Part shown: one piece after another, positions 34,301-45,766 of the stretch
Numbering within the stretch: the first letter of the stretch is position 1
Layout of the letters: each line of letters starts with the position of its first letter
From: Rhinopomastus cyanomelas
Lineage: Eukaryota > Chordata > Aves > Bucerotiformes > Rhinopomastidae
Assembly: GCA_013400115.1 (NCBI GenBank)
Contig: VXBP01001832.1
Location: forward strand, 372,001 to 436,000
Length of the DNA stretch: 64,000 bases
Reading direction: 5' to 3'
Translations under genes and position numbers: made by a program
Notes under the pieces: generated by a model
What the model saw: the letters and a program-made list of their open reading frames with translations, nothing else
Database searches by the model: none
What the model was told of the DNA's origin: nothing

Positions 34301-36921
34301 TAGATTGCTGAGTTAAGGCTTTAATGGTGTGAGACTCACGCAGATATGTGAGGGCTGTGTATTAAGCAAAAAAATCCTGCAAGTGAGCATTACAAGGCGG
34401 CTGCGCACTGGTCTGTGTAAGTGCTGCATTTTTGCAACCTGAAAAGTGAGAACTAGACCCTAAAAAAAAAGTATTATTCAAATTATTAAGATGACTAGAA
34501 TCAGTTCAAACAGATTTGTACACTCTTGAGTTCAGGGTGGGTTTTTCAGGGCGGAACTTCAGCATGGAAAACTTTCAGCCATCCCTGCTCATGCCTGGTT
34601 GCCTTTCTAAAACCTTGACACTTCAAAGCGCTCACCCACCACTGAGCCCCAAGTCCCTGCTTCCAGTTCAGGAACTAGCAGGATACTTCTTGAAAACATA
34701 AAACTCAGGTGTCCACCTCTGTGAAGCCTCGCTCATTACAAAGTCTTGTTATCCAGTCAGAGAGCAGGACAGAGCCCTGAAACAAAAAGGACAAGGTTTC
34801 CAGCAGTGAACCTGAAGACCGAAATATTATCTGAGGTAAAGACTGAGCATGTCATTTCTTTGTTTTAAATACAAGCACTTCTTACAGAGGAACACCCCCT
34901 ACCACACTAGAAAAGCCAAAGGCAGTCTCAGCTGACCCCTAGTACACATGTCACGCTGCAGTACCCTACCAGCGAACCTGCACCTGGATTAATTCCCATT
35001 TGCACCCCGAAGACGTGAGAAAAGCAGAAGCCACATATGGGATTTCTGTGATGCGAAAACCGTACCACGTGCAAATAGTGACAGCATTTTGGAGGTTACA
35101 TAAAATATCCTGATTTCTTTGATTTTTTTATTGACAAGTGGAAATCCCAACAGATTCCCATTCCAGTACAAATTATCTTTTTTTACCAGTTCATGCTGTA
35201 CCTGTTCCCTACTGATGTAGGGGCTTCCAATGCCTTTTCTGTTGGTACAGAAACTTTCACGAAACTAAAATCAGTTTTCAAAATCCTGGGGGACATGGAT
35301 GAACCCCACACACAAGGGGAATAAATAAAATGGCAGATCTCCACTACATTTCAGCTAACAGGACTGTCCCACCCTGCCAATCTCTGTCTGAGGCTTTAAA
35401 GGCAACCAAACCTCCTTACTAGGCTGTATTCTCAAAATTGACTGGGTACTTAGGAGGCACTGATGTCCATAAATATTTCACAAGGAAAAGAATGCACTTC
35501 CCAAGCATTGACTAGCTACATACATTATTTATATGAAACCATAAGTTAAGTTGAAAAACAATAAATGCTTCAACAACAGACCTATTCACAGCCTACTTCA
35601 CTACTAAGTAAAATGGGCTCTGGCTGTGCCAAGACCTCACCACTATGCAGAAATGCAGTGAGACCTGCACAAAAACACCACCTGCGAAGGTGGAGTGTGA
35701 TATCCTAGTTACTTCCCCAATACTAGCTCATCTGAAATTACAAGGACAAGAGATTATAAACCACTGAAATTAATTTGTGTTATGCTTCACATTCAAGTCT
35801 CTGATTATAAAAAAAGGGCAGAACATGCATAAGAAAGTAGTGTTACTTCCCATCTCATACACAAAAGGTTACAGCTCGGGGGGATAAAGGACTACGTCTT
35901 CCACTGCCACGTCCATAGCTCACCAATAGCCTTTTCCAGAGGAAACAGTCACTACAAAAGACGACGATGGTCAGGAGAAGATGGTCAGGTTCATGCTGAA
36001 AGACTTCTAAAGAGCTGGAAACTGAATTGAGAATTTCCGCTTCCCAAACAGCTCAGCTACAAACCCACCCTTTCCTGGTCAGTGACCTTCAGACAGGTTT
36101 TAAAACTACTGCTCTGACATTCACCCTGTTCAAGACCTCTGAGGAGGTATCTCAGAGGAGGTGTAACACACTAATGGGCTTTTGCCTGCAGCACTCATAT
36201 CATTAATGGATGTTAATTCTGCTGGTGAAAAAGGGGTAAGTGAGTTTTGCTGGCTCATAACCACAACTAGGGAGAAGGGAAAAGCTTTTGGAGGGAAGTG
36301 AGCTGAGAGGCAGGCAGTACCACCAGCACTTGTGTGTTTGCCACGCAGCTAATGGTCCATGTATAAACTCAGGATAAAAGTGGGTAAGCGAATTGCATTC
36401 ATTAAAAGAACCATCTCTTCATCAGTGGAACAGAAACAAAGCGTCCAAACTGCACCCTGGAAAGCTATTTGGAGTCTTCTCTTTTGGCAAGACACAGAAA
36501 GCACCCAAGTCTGTCGATTCAGTACTGTGAAGTGGGGAAGCACAGCAATAAAGGAGTGGAAGCTCTGGAGACAAGACTCACCTGAGTGCAGGCAGCAAGA
36601 AGGATATCTATGCACTATTTATACTGCCCCAAGTGCAGATTTTGCCTCGCTTCGATTATAATGCACACGTCTGCGGCTCTGGCATGATATGAACAACAGC
36701 AACAACACGAGGCTGAGGAAGCAGGGCCACTGCAGTTACTTGGGCCAGACAGAACGGTGCATTCCTCTCCTTGACAGCCCACATCACCACACACATCCCA
36801 AAAACCAAACCCCCAGAGCAGGCTGATGGAGCTGGTTTAGTAAGGGAGCATTTTCCAAGCGTCTCCTCATTGCTTCCTGGCTTTTTCTCCATTCTCTTCA
36901 CTCACTGAGTTTAAGCGAGGA
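31304..36921. other. 5.6 kb without recognised interspersed repeats or genes
   Basis: No CR1, LTR or SINE signal is visible and no open frame longer than about 130 codons. The sequence is AT-rich and complex with scattered short A-runs. It could be intronic or intergenic. I see no convincing exon with paired splice sites and a recognisable peptide. Confidence 0.5.
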
Positions 36922-37838
36922 CCACAGAATCATGGAATCATTCCGGTTGGAAAAGACCCTTAAGATCAACAGGTCCAACCAATAACCTGACTCTACCAAT
37001 TTCACACTAGACCAGATCTCTAAGAATAACGTCTAAACGATCTTTAAACACCTGCAGGGGTGGTGACTCAACTCTCTCCCTGGGCAGCCTATTCCAAGCT
37101 CTGACTCTTTCAGTAAAAGACATTTCCTAACATCCAGCCTAACCCTCTCCTGGTGCAGCTTGAGGCTGTTCCCTCTTGTTCTACCACTAATTACCTGTGA
37201 GAAAAGACCAGCATCCACCTCTCTACAATGTCCCTTCAGGTAGTTGTAGAGAGCAATAAGGTCTCCCCTCAACCTCTTGTTCCTCAGACTAACCAGCCCC
37301 AGCTCCACAGCTACTCCTCCACCAGCTTCTCTGCACCCCAGCACCTCAATGTCTTTTTTAAATTGAGGTGCCCAAAACAGACCAGAGTACTTGAGGTGGG
37401 GCCTCACCAGTGCCCAGTAGAGGTGGACAATCACTTCCCTACTCCTGCTGGCCACACTATTTCTGGTGCAGATGCCTTTGGCTTTCTTGGCCATCTGGGC
37501 ACACTGCTGGCTAATGCTGACGAGCACTCCTAGGTTCCTTTCTACCATACAACATTCCAGCCACACTTGCCCCAGCCTGTAGCATTGCAGAGGGTTGTTA
37601 CAGCCCAAGTGCAGGACCCGGCAGTTGTCCTTGTTGAAACACAGACTACTAACCTCAGCCCATCAATCCAGTCTGCCGAAGTCTCTCTGTAGAGGCTCCC
37701 CATCCCCAAGCAGACCAACACTCCACCCAACTTGGTATCAGCTGCAAATTGACTAATGATGAGCCCCATTTCCTCATCAAGACCTATTTAACCTAAAGAT
37801 GTTAAATAGAAGTGGTCCTAATACTGAGGGTCTTGTGC
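36922..37838 (-). mobile_element. CR1 LINE, 0.92 kb, GGTTGGAAAAGACC subtype, reverse
   Basis: The 3' terminus lies at 36922 (CCACAGAATCATGGAATCAT) and the copy extends upstream to about 37838, the region before reverse transcriptase motif C. The frame 37033-37608 (191 codons, minus) reads ARNSVASRSREVIVHLYWAL, VRPHLKYSGLFWAPQFKKDI and YNYLKGHCREVDAGLFSQVI, the ORF2 C-terminus. Motif C is degraded: around 37745 the sequence reads QFAADTKLGG in the 37542-37769 frame, so the first catalytic Asp of FADD is replaced by Ala. It is inactive. Confidence 0.93.
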
Positions 37839-39311
37839 TATTTGGTTTCAGCAATGTGATAAGGATCAGGTCACCAGAACACCAAAGGAAGGAGAGGCAT
37901 TAGTGGGATGTCCTGAGGCAAAGCGGGCTGCTGTTCCACTTCCCCTACTGTCACTGCTCACTCTGAAGCTCCCACTGACTCTGGTTTGTGAAGGGGTAGG
38001 GAAGAGAGTGTCCCTGAAGTCACTCTGGAGCAGCCACTGGCTCTGAAAAGAATAGTAGGGGGTAGGCTTGGCCCTCCTCCACTGGCAAAGGAGATTCACA
38101 TCCCACCTGACAGGCACAGCTCTCAGTAGTGAAGTCCACTCCCTTATCACAGTTTCTATGGCAGATGTGAACTAATTCCATTCATTCATTTGATCCAAGA
38201 GCTCTCACCAACAGACAGGAAGCTAAATAACATTGAGACAGGGGATGTGGACAAGCAGGGACTTTAGGAAATGGACTGAAAGGATCGGGAACCTGCACGC
38301 TTGGCTCGCTGAATCATTCAGCAGCCACAGAGCATCCTCACCATCAGACAGAGCCTTCACTGCTCTCTGTTTCAGAGAAATTCTGCTTCGGCTGAAATAG
38401 GCAACTAGTCCTTGATGTCTGGGACTTCCAAGGCTTCTGTCAAAGAGGGCTTTGCTAGCGCATACCATGAAGACATGCCCAGCCCTGTGTTTCCATCTCA
38501 TTGCTAAAGCCAGACTCCACAGGCTGCCTCACAGTTGGTCCTGGTCTTTGCCCCAGTAAACTGATCCCAGGCAGCGAGCAACTCGATTCCTTCAAAGGAT
38601 CATTCACACAAGAGATTCCAGACAGTACTTTCTAAGATCAGAACGGATCCCCAGCGTAGCTCCATCAAAATCCAGCACCAAAAACACCCTCCTCCTTTGA
38701 TTTCCACAGCACCAATATTTCAGTGACCAACTGACGGAACTGAGCTAGGCCACCAAGAACTTCACATGAACACCCTATGTGCATGGTGGCTGCATCCACG
38801 CACAACCACCTGCAGAACACAAGTGAGCTCGTCTAAGCACAGAAGGGCTAGTTTCACAATGAGTTTAAAGGGAACAGTAGGACCGGGTCCAACCCAAGTC
38901 CACTCTACACCAGTCTGGAGCAGACATGAATTTGCAGAGGCCCCTTATGAAGGGCTGGAAAGGAAGTCCTGACGCAGCGGTGTGAAATCACACACAGCTC
39001 TGTCACTCGAAGGCCTCAGCTATAAATCCTTCATTGCTCCAGTCCGTGCAGCAAAATGACAAATGACTCAAATCAAAAGCTTACAGTCAGGACTAAATCT
39101 TCCACCACCCCTTTCTGAGCGAATTAATTTTAGGGGTTCTGGGAGATAAATTGACTTTTGCATTCTTCCATCTGTCAAAACGGATTGTTCTGGTTATTCA
39201 AACAAAAATATGAAGGAAAAAATTGAGAATATAAAAGATAAAGGAAATCACTAGTGCAGTCAGAGTCATGCCAGAGAATCACAGTGGTAATAAGATGCTT
39301 ACACAACAACA
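37839..39311. other. Unique non-coding DNA, no gene seen
   Basis: No recognised repeat or gene. An isolated GAATCACAGTGGTAATAAG at about 39275 may be the outer end of the CR1 scrap that follows, separated by a small insertion. Confidence 0.45.
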
Positions 39312-39370
39312 CTGGGGGTTGGAAGGGACCTCCAGGAGTCATCAAGTCCACCCCCGTGCCCAAGCAGGGG
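39312..39370 (-). mobile_element. CR1 3' scrap, reverse
   Basis: CTGGGGGTTGGAAGGGACCT and CCAGGAGTCATCAAGTCCAC followed by CCCCGTGCCCAAGCAGGGG match a third CR1 3'-end variant. About 60 bp survive. Confidence 0.8.
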
Positions 39371-39548
39371 TTTTTATTATTGTTTCTTTGTTTGTTTTAA
39401 GCTCTAGGCTTGAGCTGCTCACTGAGAGTGTCTTTAAATCAACATCCCACTTGTGCTCTATTTTTTCAGTGGGCACCAAAGGAAGGGGAAAATCCCACGC
39501 CTTTCTGAGGGCTTTTTTGAAGGCAGTATAAGGTTAAACCTGATCTGC

Positions 39549-40086
39549 ACTGCACCCCTGGTACTCAGCACTGGTGAGGTCACACCTTGCAATCTGTGTT
39601 CAGGTCTGGACCTCACACTGCCAGAAGGTCATAGAAGCGCTGAAGTGGGTCCACACAAGGGCAAGGAGGCTCTTCAGGGGTCTGGAGCACAAGTCCTATG
39701 AGGAGTGGCTGAGGGAACTGGGGTGGTTTAGCCTGGAGAAAGGAGTCTGAGGGGAGAGCTGCTCACTCTGCACAACACCCCGACAGGAGGGTGGAGCAAG
39801 GAAGAGATCAGCCTCTTCTCCCAGGTGCCAGCAATAGCAGCAGAGGAAGTGGCTGCAGGCTGCATCAGGGGAGGTTCAGGCTGGATGTCAGGAAGAATTT
39901 CTTCCCCTAAAGGGTGATCAAACATTGGCACACGCTGCCAGAGGGCAGTCCTCAGCCCTGGAGGATTTAAAAAGGAGACAGACATAGGGCTGAGAGACAT
40001 GGTTTAGAGATGACCTGGGTCGAAGGTTGAACTTCATGGTCTTAAAGGTCTCTCCCAACCAAAGTTATTCTGTGATTCTATGATTC
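39549..40086 (+). mobile_element. CR1 3' fragment, 0.54 kb, forward
   Basis: The fragment begins within the ORF2 C-terminus (CTGGTACTCAGCACTGGTGA), runs through TCCTATGAGGAGTGGCTGAG and GGAACTGGGGTGGTTTAGCC, and ends with TTATTCTGTGATTCTATGAT. It is GC-richer than the other copies, with many substitutions and small indels, and no long ORF2 frame remains. This suggests an older insertion of yet another subfamily. Confidence 0.92.
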
Positions 40087-40644
40087 TTCAAACAGCCTTC
40101 CTTGTTTCTCTTCCACTGGGCACCACTTTTCTCACACTGATCAAGTTCAGAAGACATAAAAAAGTCTCAGCTCTCCAGGAGTCTGTAGTTGGAATGCCCA
40201 GGATGCAATCTGCAAGGTCCTCCTGAAACCTATCTTGGGCCTTCAGTCGCCATTTACCTCCTTTTTGTCACATTACTGTGTCATCACTCCATGCTGGGTG
40301 ACATACCTTCCTTCCACCCCTATTTCAGCACAGAGAAGACTGATGCTTCTCAGGAAGTAAAATGCTAAAAAATACCAGATAGCAAAGTTTCAGAGATTAA
40401 TTTAAAGAGACTGACACCCACATGTTTGTGTATCTGTGCCCCTGAGACTATTAAGCAGCAATTAGCACTTCCAAGGTTTCAGTATTCCAATGCCTCAGTC
40501 ACCCACCAGACTAGGACCTCTCAGGTTCAGTATTTTCTGACAATTGCAGATCAAGCTCAACTCCATTTACCAGGCTTGGGGAAGAGTCACTTACAGACAC
40601 CTTTTAAAACCAAGCATCCGCATTTTGTTTAAGTGAAAAGATCT

Positions 40645-40724
40645 TGTTTGGAAGAGATCTTCAAGACCATCAAGTCAAATCACTAACCCAGCACAGCCAG
40701 GTCACCATTTAGCTGTGTCCCTAA
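40645..40724 (-). mobile_element. CR1 3' scrap, eroded, reverse
   Basis: TGTTTGGAAGAGATCTTCAA, GACCATCAAGTCAAATCACT and AACCCAGCACAGCCAGGTCA resemble the CR1 subtype with GTTGGAAAAGACCTCTAAGA. The terminal GAATCATA repeats are lost. It is old and diverged. Confidence 0.72.
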
Positions 40725-42318
40725 AATGTGTTTCATTTCAGCTCAAATGAAGTAGTTCATTTGACCTGAAACACAATCGTTACCGATTTTTTGATTCAGA
40801 CAGCAAATAAAAAAATTGTTTTCCATTATTTCCGCACTGTTTAGATTTGGGCTCTGGACAGATTTCAAGACAGTTGAAAACCAATCAAGTTCTGTGAGGG
40901 TAACTCTGACCAATTAAGCCTTAGCTCTGCAGTAGTGGGTTTTTTCTTAAAGCCCCAGGTTCTTGAATCCTGTGAGTACATAAAAACCTCCACTCACTGA
41001 AAGCAGAGGTCTGATCATCGGCGTGGCACATAAAAACTTGCATGGTAAAGCACTAAAAGCTTAAATGCCCCAAACAAGCAAAACATGTTTTTCCATCCCA
41101 CCGCTTATAAAATTACTCTCATAACATGGAATAGATATTATTCATGATTTATTAACTCTTAGGCTAGAGAATATTGCAAATGACTTTGAAGGAGCCATTG
41201 AGAAGGATGCTTCAGGGTACCTCCATCCCTGGGGCTTTTAAGCCTTCTCTGTTATTGGTGCCCTCACCCATGAGTTTTGGGGAAGGAAGCCATCCTCCCG
41301 CTCAGTCCAACCCCGTGCAAACAGCAAGAGTTAATTTGTGCAATGTAGCTGAGTGTAGTAACTGATTACATTTTTCCCCAAAGGAAACTTCAGTTAATTT
41401 GGTTAGTGAGTCATATGCCAGGCTGCCAATTACAACACAGATGATTACACACATAAATTCATGTCGGAGTGGCTCAACGATCACAGGGAGGGGAAAAAAA
41501 GAAAAAGAGAAGGAAAAAAAAAATAAAAAGAAAGCAAAAAGGTTCCCCTTTACCTTCCAGGGACTGGGGGTGGGTAAGCACCCCAACCTGTACGGCACTA
41601 GGTGCCCACAAAGGCCACTGGAGATTGAGTGCCGGAATCTACAAGCCCGACATGACATCTCAGAGGGTAGTGTCTTCTAGCTTCCCATTTGGGATTTTTC
41701 CTGCAGAAACGTGTTACACACTCCCTGAAAGATTGTTTGCCAGAATCATTAGAGGAATCCATATACAAAGAGAGCAGGAAGGAGGTTAAAGGAGCAAAGC
41801 TTGGCAGTACATCAGTAAATCATCTAAAGATGACCTGGGGATACCAATAACTCCCCAAAAATCCAATTCATGTAACTTAATACAAATCCCCACTGCTGAA
41901 GTTCATACTTCTAAGGAGAAGTGGGAGAGGGAGAGGAAAGAAACAGGGCGGGGAGCCAGAGCCTGTGGTATCAGCAACACAAGCAAAGCCCAAACTTGAC
42001 ATTAGAGAAAAATTCCTCCAGGCCTCATCAATGAAACCAATATCGAGGGGAGCTGTCTGAGCTCCTGAACGCGGCCGTTGCGAGAAAATCACTCTTTGCC
42101 TTTAAAAGCTATAGGAAGCTCTGACATTTGGTGAGGAGCATAGGAGGAAGAATGTGTTCTTTCTTTGGAGATACTTCACCAGCCTAAAATGTATTTCTAG
42201 TTAGACCTTCCTCTAGACAGTCAGCTGGGCAACAGCCCGCCTATGGGATAAGCCATGGGGTCCCTTGCTGGAGAGGCTGAAATCCTGTACCAACAGTAAT
42301 TAAGCTTTGTGGCACCAG
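40725..42318. other. Unique non-coding DNA with an A-rich run
   Basis: No gene or transposon is recognised apart from the low-complexity purine stretch annotated separately. Lysine-rich frames over that stretch are artefacts of AAA/AAG/GAA repeats. Confidence 0.5.
41487..41542. repeat. Low-complexity A/G-rich tract
   Basis: A run of about 55 bases composed almost only of A and G with one T and one C. It produces spurious lysine/glutamate-rich translations such as EKEKEKKNKKKAK. It could be the remnant tail of an old retroposed sequence, but no body of such an element is visible upstream. Confidence 0.85.
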
Positions 42319-42446
42319 GGTACTATTATCTCAGTTTTACAAGGCAATAAATAAAGGGATGCAGCGGCTAAGTGATTTGCCCAAGGTCATTAGGCAGGTC
42401 AGGAGCAGAATCGAGCACCTCTTACAGATGCCTCGTCTCCTATCCT
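42319..42446 (+). mobile_element. Ancient MIR-like SINE relic
   Basis: TACTATTATCTCAGTTTTAC, GGCTAAGTGATTTGCCCAAG and GTCATTAGGCAGGTCAGGAG reproduce the conserved core and following part of the amniote MIR SINE superfamily in forward orientation. MIR elements were active before the mammal-reptile split or early within each lineage, so a legible copy in a bird is old. No flanking duplications are visible. Confidence 0.75.
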
Positions 42447-42459
42447 CACCTCTCACCAG

Positions 42460-42680
42460 CAGGCAACAGCCCTACATTGGCTTTTATTAAATAACCAATA
42501 CAAAATGTATTAATTTAAATTTGGAACTATGTAAATTAACCATCCCCCGAAAGACAGCGATTGGCTGTTAAATAAATACCAAGGGATTATTACATTTATA
42601 TTTGCTGAAGGGTGGATCATCAGCGTAATGCACTGGGTTCAATAAAGAGGTTATTGCTTGTCAAATAAACATGATGAGCA
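42460..42680. promoter_or_regulatory. Candidate conserved non-coding element, AT-rich
   Basis: Complex AT-rich sequence with ATTAAATAACCAATACAAAA, GTATTAATTTAAATTTGG, GACAGCGATTGGCTG (a CCAAT-box type ATTGG), TAAATAAATACC (forkhead-like) and GGGTTCAATAAAGAGG. It is free of recognised repeats and of coding frames. The density of distinct factor-like motifs is the only evidence. Confidence 0.25.
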
Positions 42681-43288
42681 GGGCCTGGACTAGTGCGGAG
42701 CAGATTCAACAGTCACTGGATTTGGGGGGACCTGCAGCTGTGCAGCGCCTTTCAGAGCCTGAGTTCAAGTGTTTTTTGTAATACGTAGGGAGAAAACTGG
42801 TACTGGCAAAGCAGAAAGAACTGCATTGTCAAGATAACCTTGAGTGAGGTTCTGACACCCCAGGCTTGATTACACGGGTAGTTAGGTCTCGCTGTTTTCT
42901 GTAAAACTGTCTCGGCATGAGATGCTCTTCTTAACAAGGGCAAATCATTCCTGGAGTACAAAAGGGCAAGAAAGTTTTAGTTCTCATGCTAAATTAAGTG
43001 TATGATATGGGAAGGCGAGGGTCTCACTTCTGGTTTTATTGTAACTGAGCAGAAGGGAGAGCTCTAAGTACAGTGGAACGATCACACAATGTCATTCAGA
43101 AGATGCTCAAAACACCAAGAAGTCCATTTAAATTGCCACTTTCTTTTACATTTTTCCGAAGTGTGAGTTTATAAGAAATGTGTTTGTTCTCTCTGCATAC
43201 AAAAACATCTCTGTACCCCCTGCTATAAACCCCAGCAACTCGCTGTTAAGCTGCTTCACCCTGCCAAAGCAAGGGGAAAGGTCATTAC
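42681..43288. other. Unique sequence; would be intronic if the minus-strand exon is real
   Basis: There is no repeat or domain. If the candidate minus-strand first exon at 43289-43348 is used, its first intron would begin at 43288 and run leftward through this segment. Confidence 0.35.
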
Positions 43289-43348
43289 CTGAGGTGGTTT
43301 CTCGGCATAAGCAGCACGTTTCCCCGGAACAACGACTATTGCTGCCAT
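43289..43348 (-). CDS. Candidate first coding exon (20 codons) with splice donor
   Basis: On the minus strand an ATG at 43348-43346 sits in a strong Kozak context (GAGATGG, purine at -3 and G at +4). It opens a frame reading MAAIVVVPGKRAAYAEKPPQ. That frame ends exactly at CCTCAG followed by GTAATG, a good vertebrate splice donor at 43288. The open frame continues upstream through the CpG-rich patch to another ATG at 43495, so the true start could differ. I recognise no protein family in the peptide and have not found the next exon. What is seen is start context, donor and CpG-rich flank; that it is a gene is inference. Confidence 0.22.
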
Positions 43349-43383
43349 CTCAGCGCAAATCTCTTTCCTTGCAAAAGCTAGAA

Positions 43384-43535
43384 GCCCAAGAGCGCGTGTA
43401 GGAGCTGCTGCTGCTGCTAGAGCCCCGTCCGTGCAGGATGGCCGGCGGAGCGCAGTACCGGGGCGCAGCAGCAGGTGGCAAACCCCGAACGCCAAGCGGT
43501 CCCAGCCCCGCTCCGGGCTGTCACTGACGGTCTGG
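43384..43535. promoter_or_regulatory. Small CpG-rich patch, possible promoter
   Basis: By my count about 15 CpG dinucleotides fall within some 140 bp, in a window where CpG is otherwise scarce. The patch also contains a GCTGCTGCTGCTGCT run. CpG-rich, repeat-free spots in vertebrate DNA often mark promoters or first exons, and CpG persistence suggests absence of germline methylation. It could serve transcription leftward (toward the candidate exon at 43289-43348) or rightward. It is shorter than the conventional 200-bp minimum for a CpG island. No TATA box is evident. Confidence 0.4.
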
Positions 43536-44095
43536 CCTTGTGCAAAAATGTCTCTGATCTAAACACCGACTGTTTCCCGTTCAGATCCGATGTCCTCTCC
43601 AGAAGCTGGCTCGCAGCAGCGGCTGAAGAGCACAGGACGAGTTGTCCTGCAGACACTGCTTGGGGAGAGCAATTCTCACCGCTCTTATCTGCAGACCTTG
43701 CCAAGATGTTCTTTTCCCCTCAATGTTTTCTTAATATAGTCTCTTTTTTCCCCACCGCCTCACGTTTAGTCTGTTTAGGGTTTTGCTACTGGAAACAGCT
43801 GAAGGATGAGATACGAATTTCAGCAGATCTGGGCTCCACTTGGTTCAGAAGGAGCCCGATTGGGAAGCTGGTGCTGAGCGAGGCACAGCCACGCACACAT
43901 CCACACTCACACAGCCCAATTAGAATGTTCATAATAATTAAGTGTCTTACTCCTAAGACACTCCTACACAGGGGAATGCTAAAGTGCCAGTCAGCTCATT
44001 TCATTACATGCAGCCAGACACCTCTCAGACCTCGTGTATTTGCTAAGGGAGCGGAGCAGAGCAATTCTGGCTCCAGCCAATCTGATTGCAGATGA
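43475..44095 (+). other. 206-codon open frame of unknown status
   Basis: The frame starts in the CpG-rich patch (MANPERQAVPAPLRAVTDGL) and stays open into AT-richer sequence. I see no domain, signal peptide or convincing membrane helix. The composition drifts along its length, which argues against real coding sequence, and an inverted repeat and homeodomain-like cores lie in its second half. It is long for a chance frame, so it may be part of an unannotated or non-coding transcript. I do not call it a gene. Confidence 0.45.
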
Positions 44096-44350
44096 TCTGC
44101 TCAGCAAACAAATTAGAGCAGCCTACACAAGAAAGGTGGACCAGAAAAAAAGTCCAGCTGTGGCAGCTGAGCCGTACCTCTCACATCAAACCAAGCCACA
44201 GTAAATAAATACAGGGTGAAATCTATAAATTTCCAGTTAGCAGGGGGTTGTGGGAGTCTTTATCTAGCTTTGGTTCACACGCTTCAAAGCAGCTCCATTT
44301 CAGATTTGAGATAATCCCCCTAATTAAACACTAACTCAGCCCTAAGCTGC
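43900..44350. promoter_or_regulatory. Candidate conserved non-coding element near CpG patch
   Basis: Repeat-free sequence with AATAATTAAGTG at about 43934, a 9-bp inverted repeat (AGTGTCTTA ... TAAGACACT, 43941-43962), a TAATCCCC OTX/bicoid-type core at 44312-44319 and TAATTAAA just after it. Its position 0.4-0.9 kb from the CpG-rich patch would suit a promoter-proximal regulatory region. Function is inferred from motif content only. Confidence 0.25.
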
Positions 44351-45693
44351 GCGTCAACTGATTTCTACCCAAAAATCAGAACTGGACACAGACTTGCTAG
44401 AGCTGTTCAGCTGGTTCAGCTCTGACGTTGCATTTAACCAGACAGTGAGGGCTGGCCCAGAGGTCATCTTCCATCTGTTTGAACCATGTTAGTCACCCAC
44501 CTTCCTCCTCGCTCCCGAGTGCTGCCGTCTGGCTCACAGCTGACCACAATGTGCTGCTTATTCACAAATCAAGCCGCTTCAGAAGCCAGTTTGCAAACAG
44601 CTCTTCCTTTGATGGGCAGTAGGACAGAAGGCTGGTGTGGAGGAATGGTGGGTTAAGGTGCTGGCAGAGTTCTTAGGTTCAAGGCTTGTCCTTCAGGGAC
44701 CATACTGGAGGGGTCTGGGAAGAAAAGCTCGGATACAGTTCTCATGAGCAGAACCTTCTAAGTGCGTCTGAAAAGTTTTGGAATTTCATTATCTCCGGCT
44801 AAAAAGGAATTAATTTATTACGCTTAGATAACAGAAATGTTACCACTACTTTTCACCCAAACCTCTAGAAGAAAAAACTGCATCTAGAAGCAAAATCTAT
44901 GGGGGTGTAATATCAGAAAGCCTTGTTTGTTCAGAGCATGCTTCAAACAAAGCAGATACAAAGTCAGTTAAACCAAGACTTTCTTTCCAATAAATTAAAG
45001 GAGGGGCAAAATCCCATCAGTTTTCACTTTATTTCACATCAGAAGACAATCACAATAGACTTCTCACTTCATGCAACGATGACTTTAACCTGAATTTTTC
45101 TGTGTTTCTTACATAGCTCTGAAAATTATCACATTTGGCCCCATTTTATGTCTCCCCACAACCAGTTTGCCCCATTTTTGGTTCACACAGCTGCCTCCTT
45201 GAAGTTTCCTTTTACTACCTTTGATTTCTACCAGCTGCAAGAGAAAATAATACACACACCCCACGTATCCAATGCGATGTGCGTGACACACAGTACTACC
45301 ACTGAGTGTACATCTGAGCTCACCCACATTCACTTTTCCTGAAAGACCACTAGTCTGAACAAAACCAAGCCAGATCATCAATTTGAATCCAGCAGACAAA
45401 GAACAAATGAAGGTCCCTGTGGGCCTTATTTCCAGCTCTCCACAGATAACCAGAGGGGATGCTGTTGGGCCAATATGCTGCTGTGATAGAAGTCTTGCAC
45501 AGCCTGCCTGGACTTTATCTTGAGACTTTGGGAAGTGAAAAGCCAAAACAGGAATCTAAATGGAGGACACAACTTTCTGCTTAGGCAGAGCACTTTTAAG
45601 CCCCTACTAAGATAGAAGGTGTTGCTAAGCCACATACAGGTGCTCATAACTTATTGCAAAAGATCAGTGAAAAGAATCATAGCACTTGGATAG
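44351..45693. other. Unique non-coding DNA, no gene seen
   Basis: No repeat is recognised. A 145-codon minus-strand frame at 45109-45546 has no motif I know. Confidence 0.45.
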
Positions 45694-45766
45694 AAGAATC
45701 ACAGAATCACTCTTGTTGGAAAAGACCTCTGGGATCATCGAGTCCAACCATCTACCCTATGAGACC
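45694..45766 (-). mobile_element. CR1 3' scrap, reverse
   Basis: AGAATCACAGAATCACTCTT, GTTGGAAAAGACCTCTGGGA and TCATCGAGTCCAACCATCTA match a CR1 3' terminus of the GTTGGAAAAGACC subtype. Only 73 bp are present. It is the only CR1 fragment I recognise between 40.7 and 54.3 kb. Confidence 0.88.

Noticed and set aside
41399..41789. Lysine/glutamate-rich plus-strand frames as a basic nuclear protein
   Set aside because: The basic stretch is a translation of a low-complexity A/G tract.
43475..44095. 206-codon plus-strand open frame as a gene
   Set aside because: No domain, shifting composition along its length, and its 5' part stays open largely because it overlaps the CpG-rich patch. Kept only as an unassigned frame.
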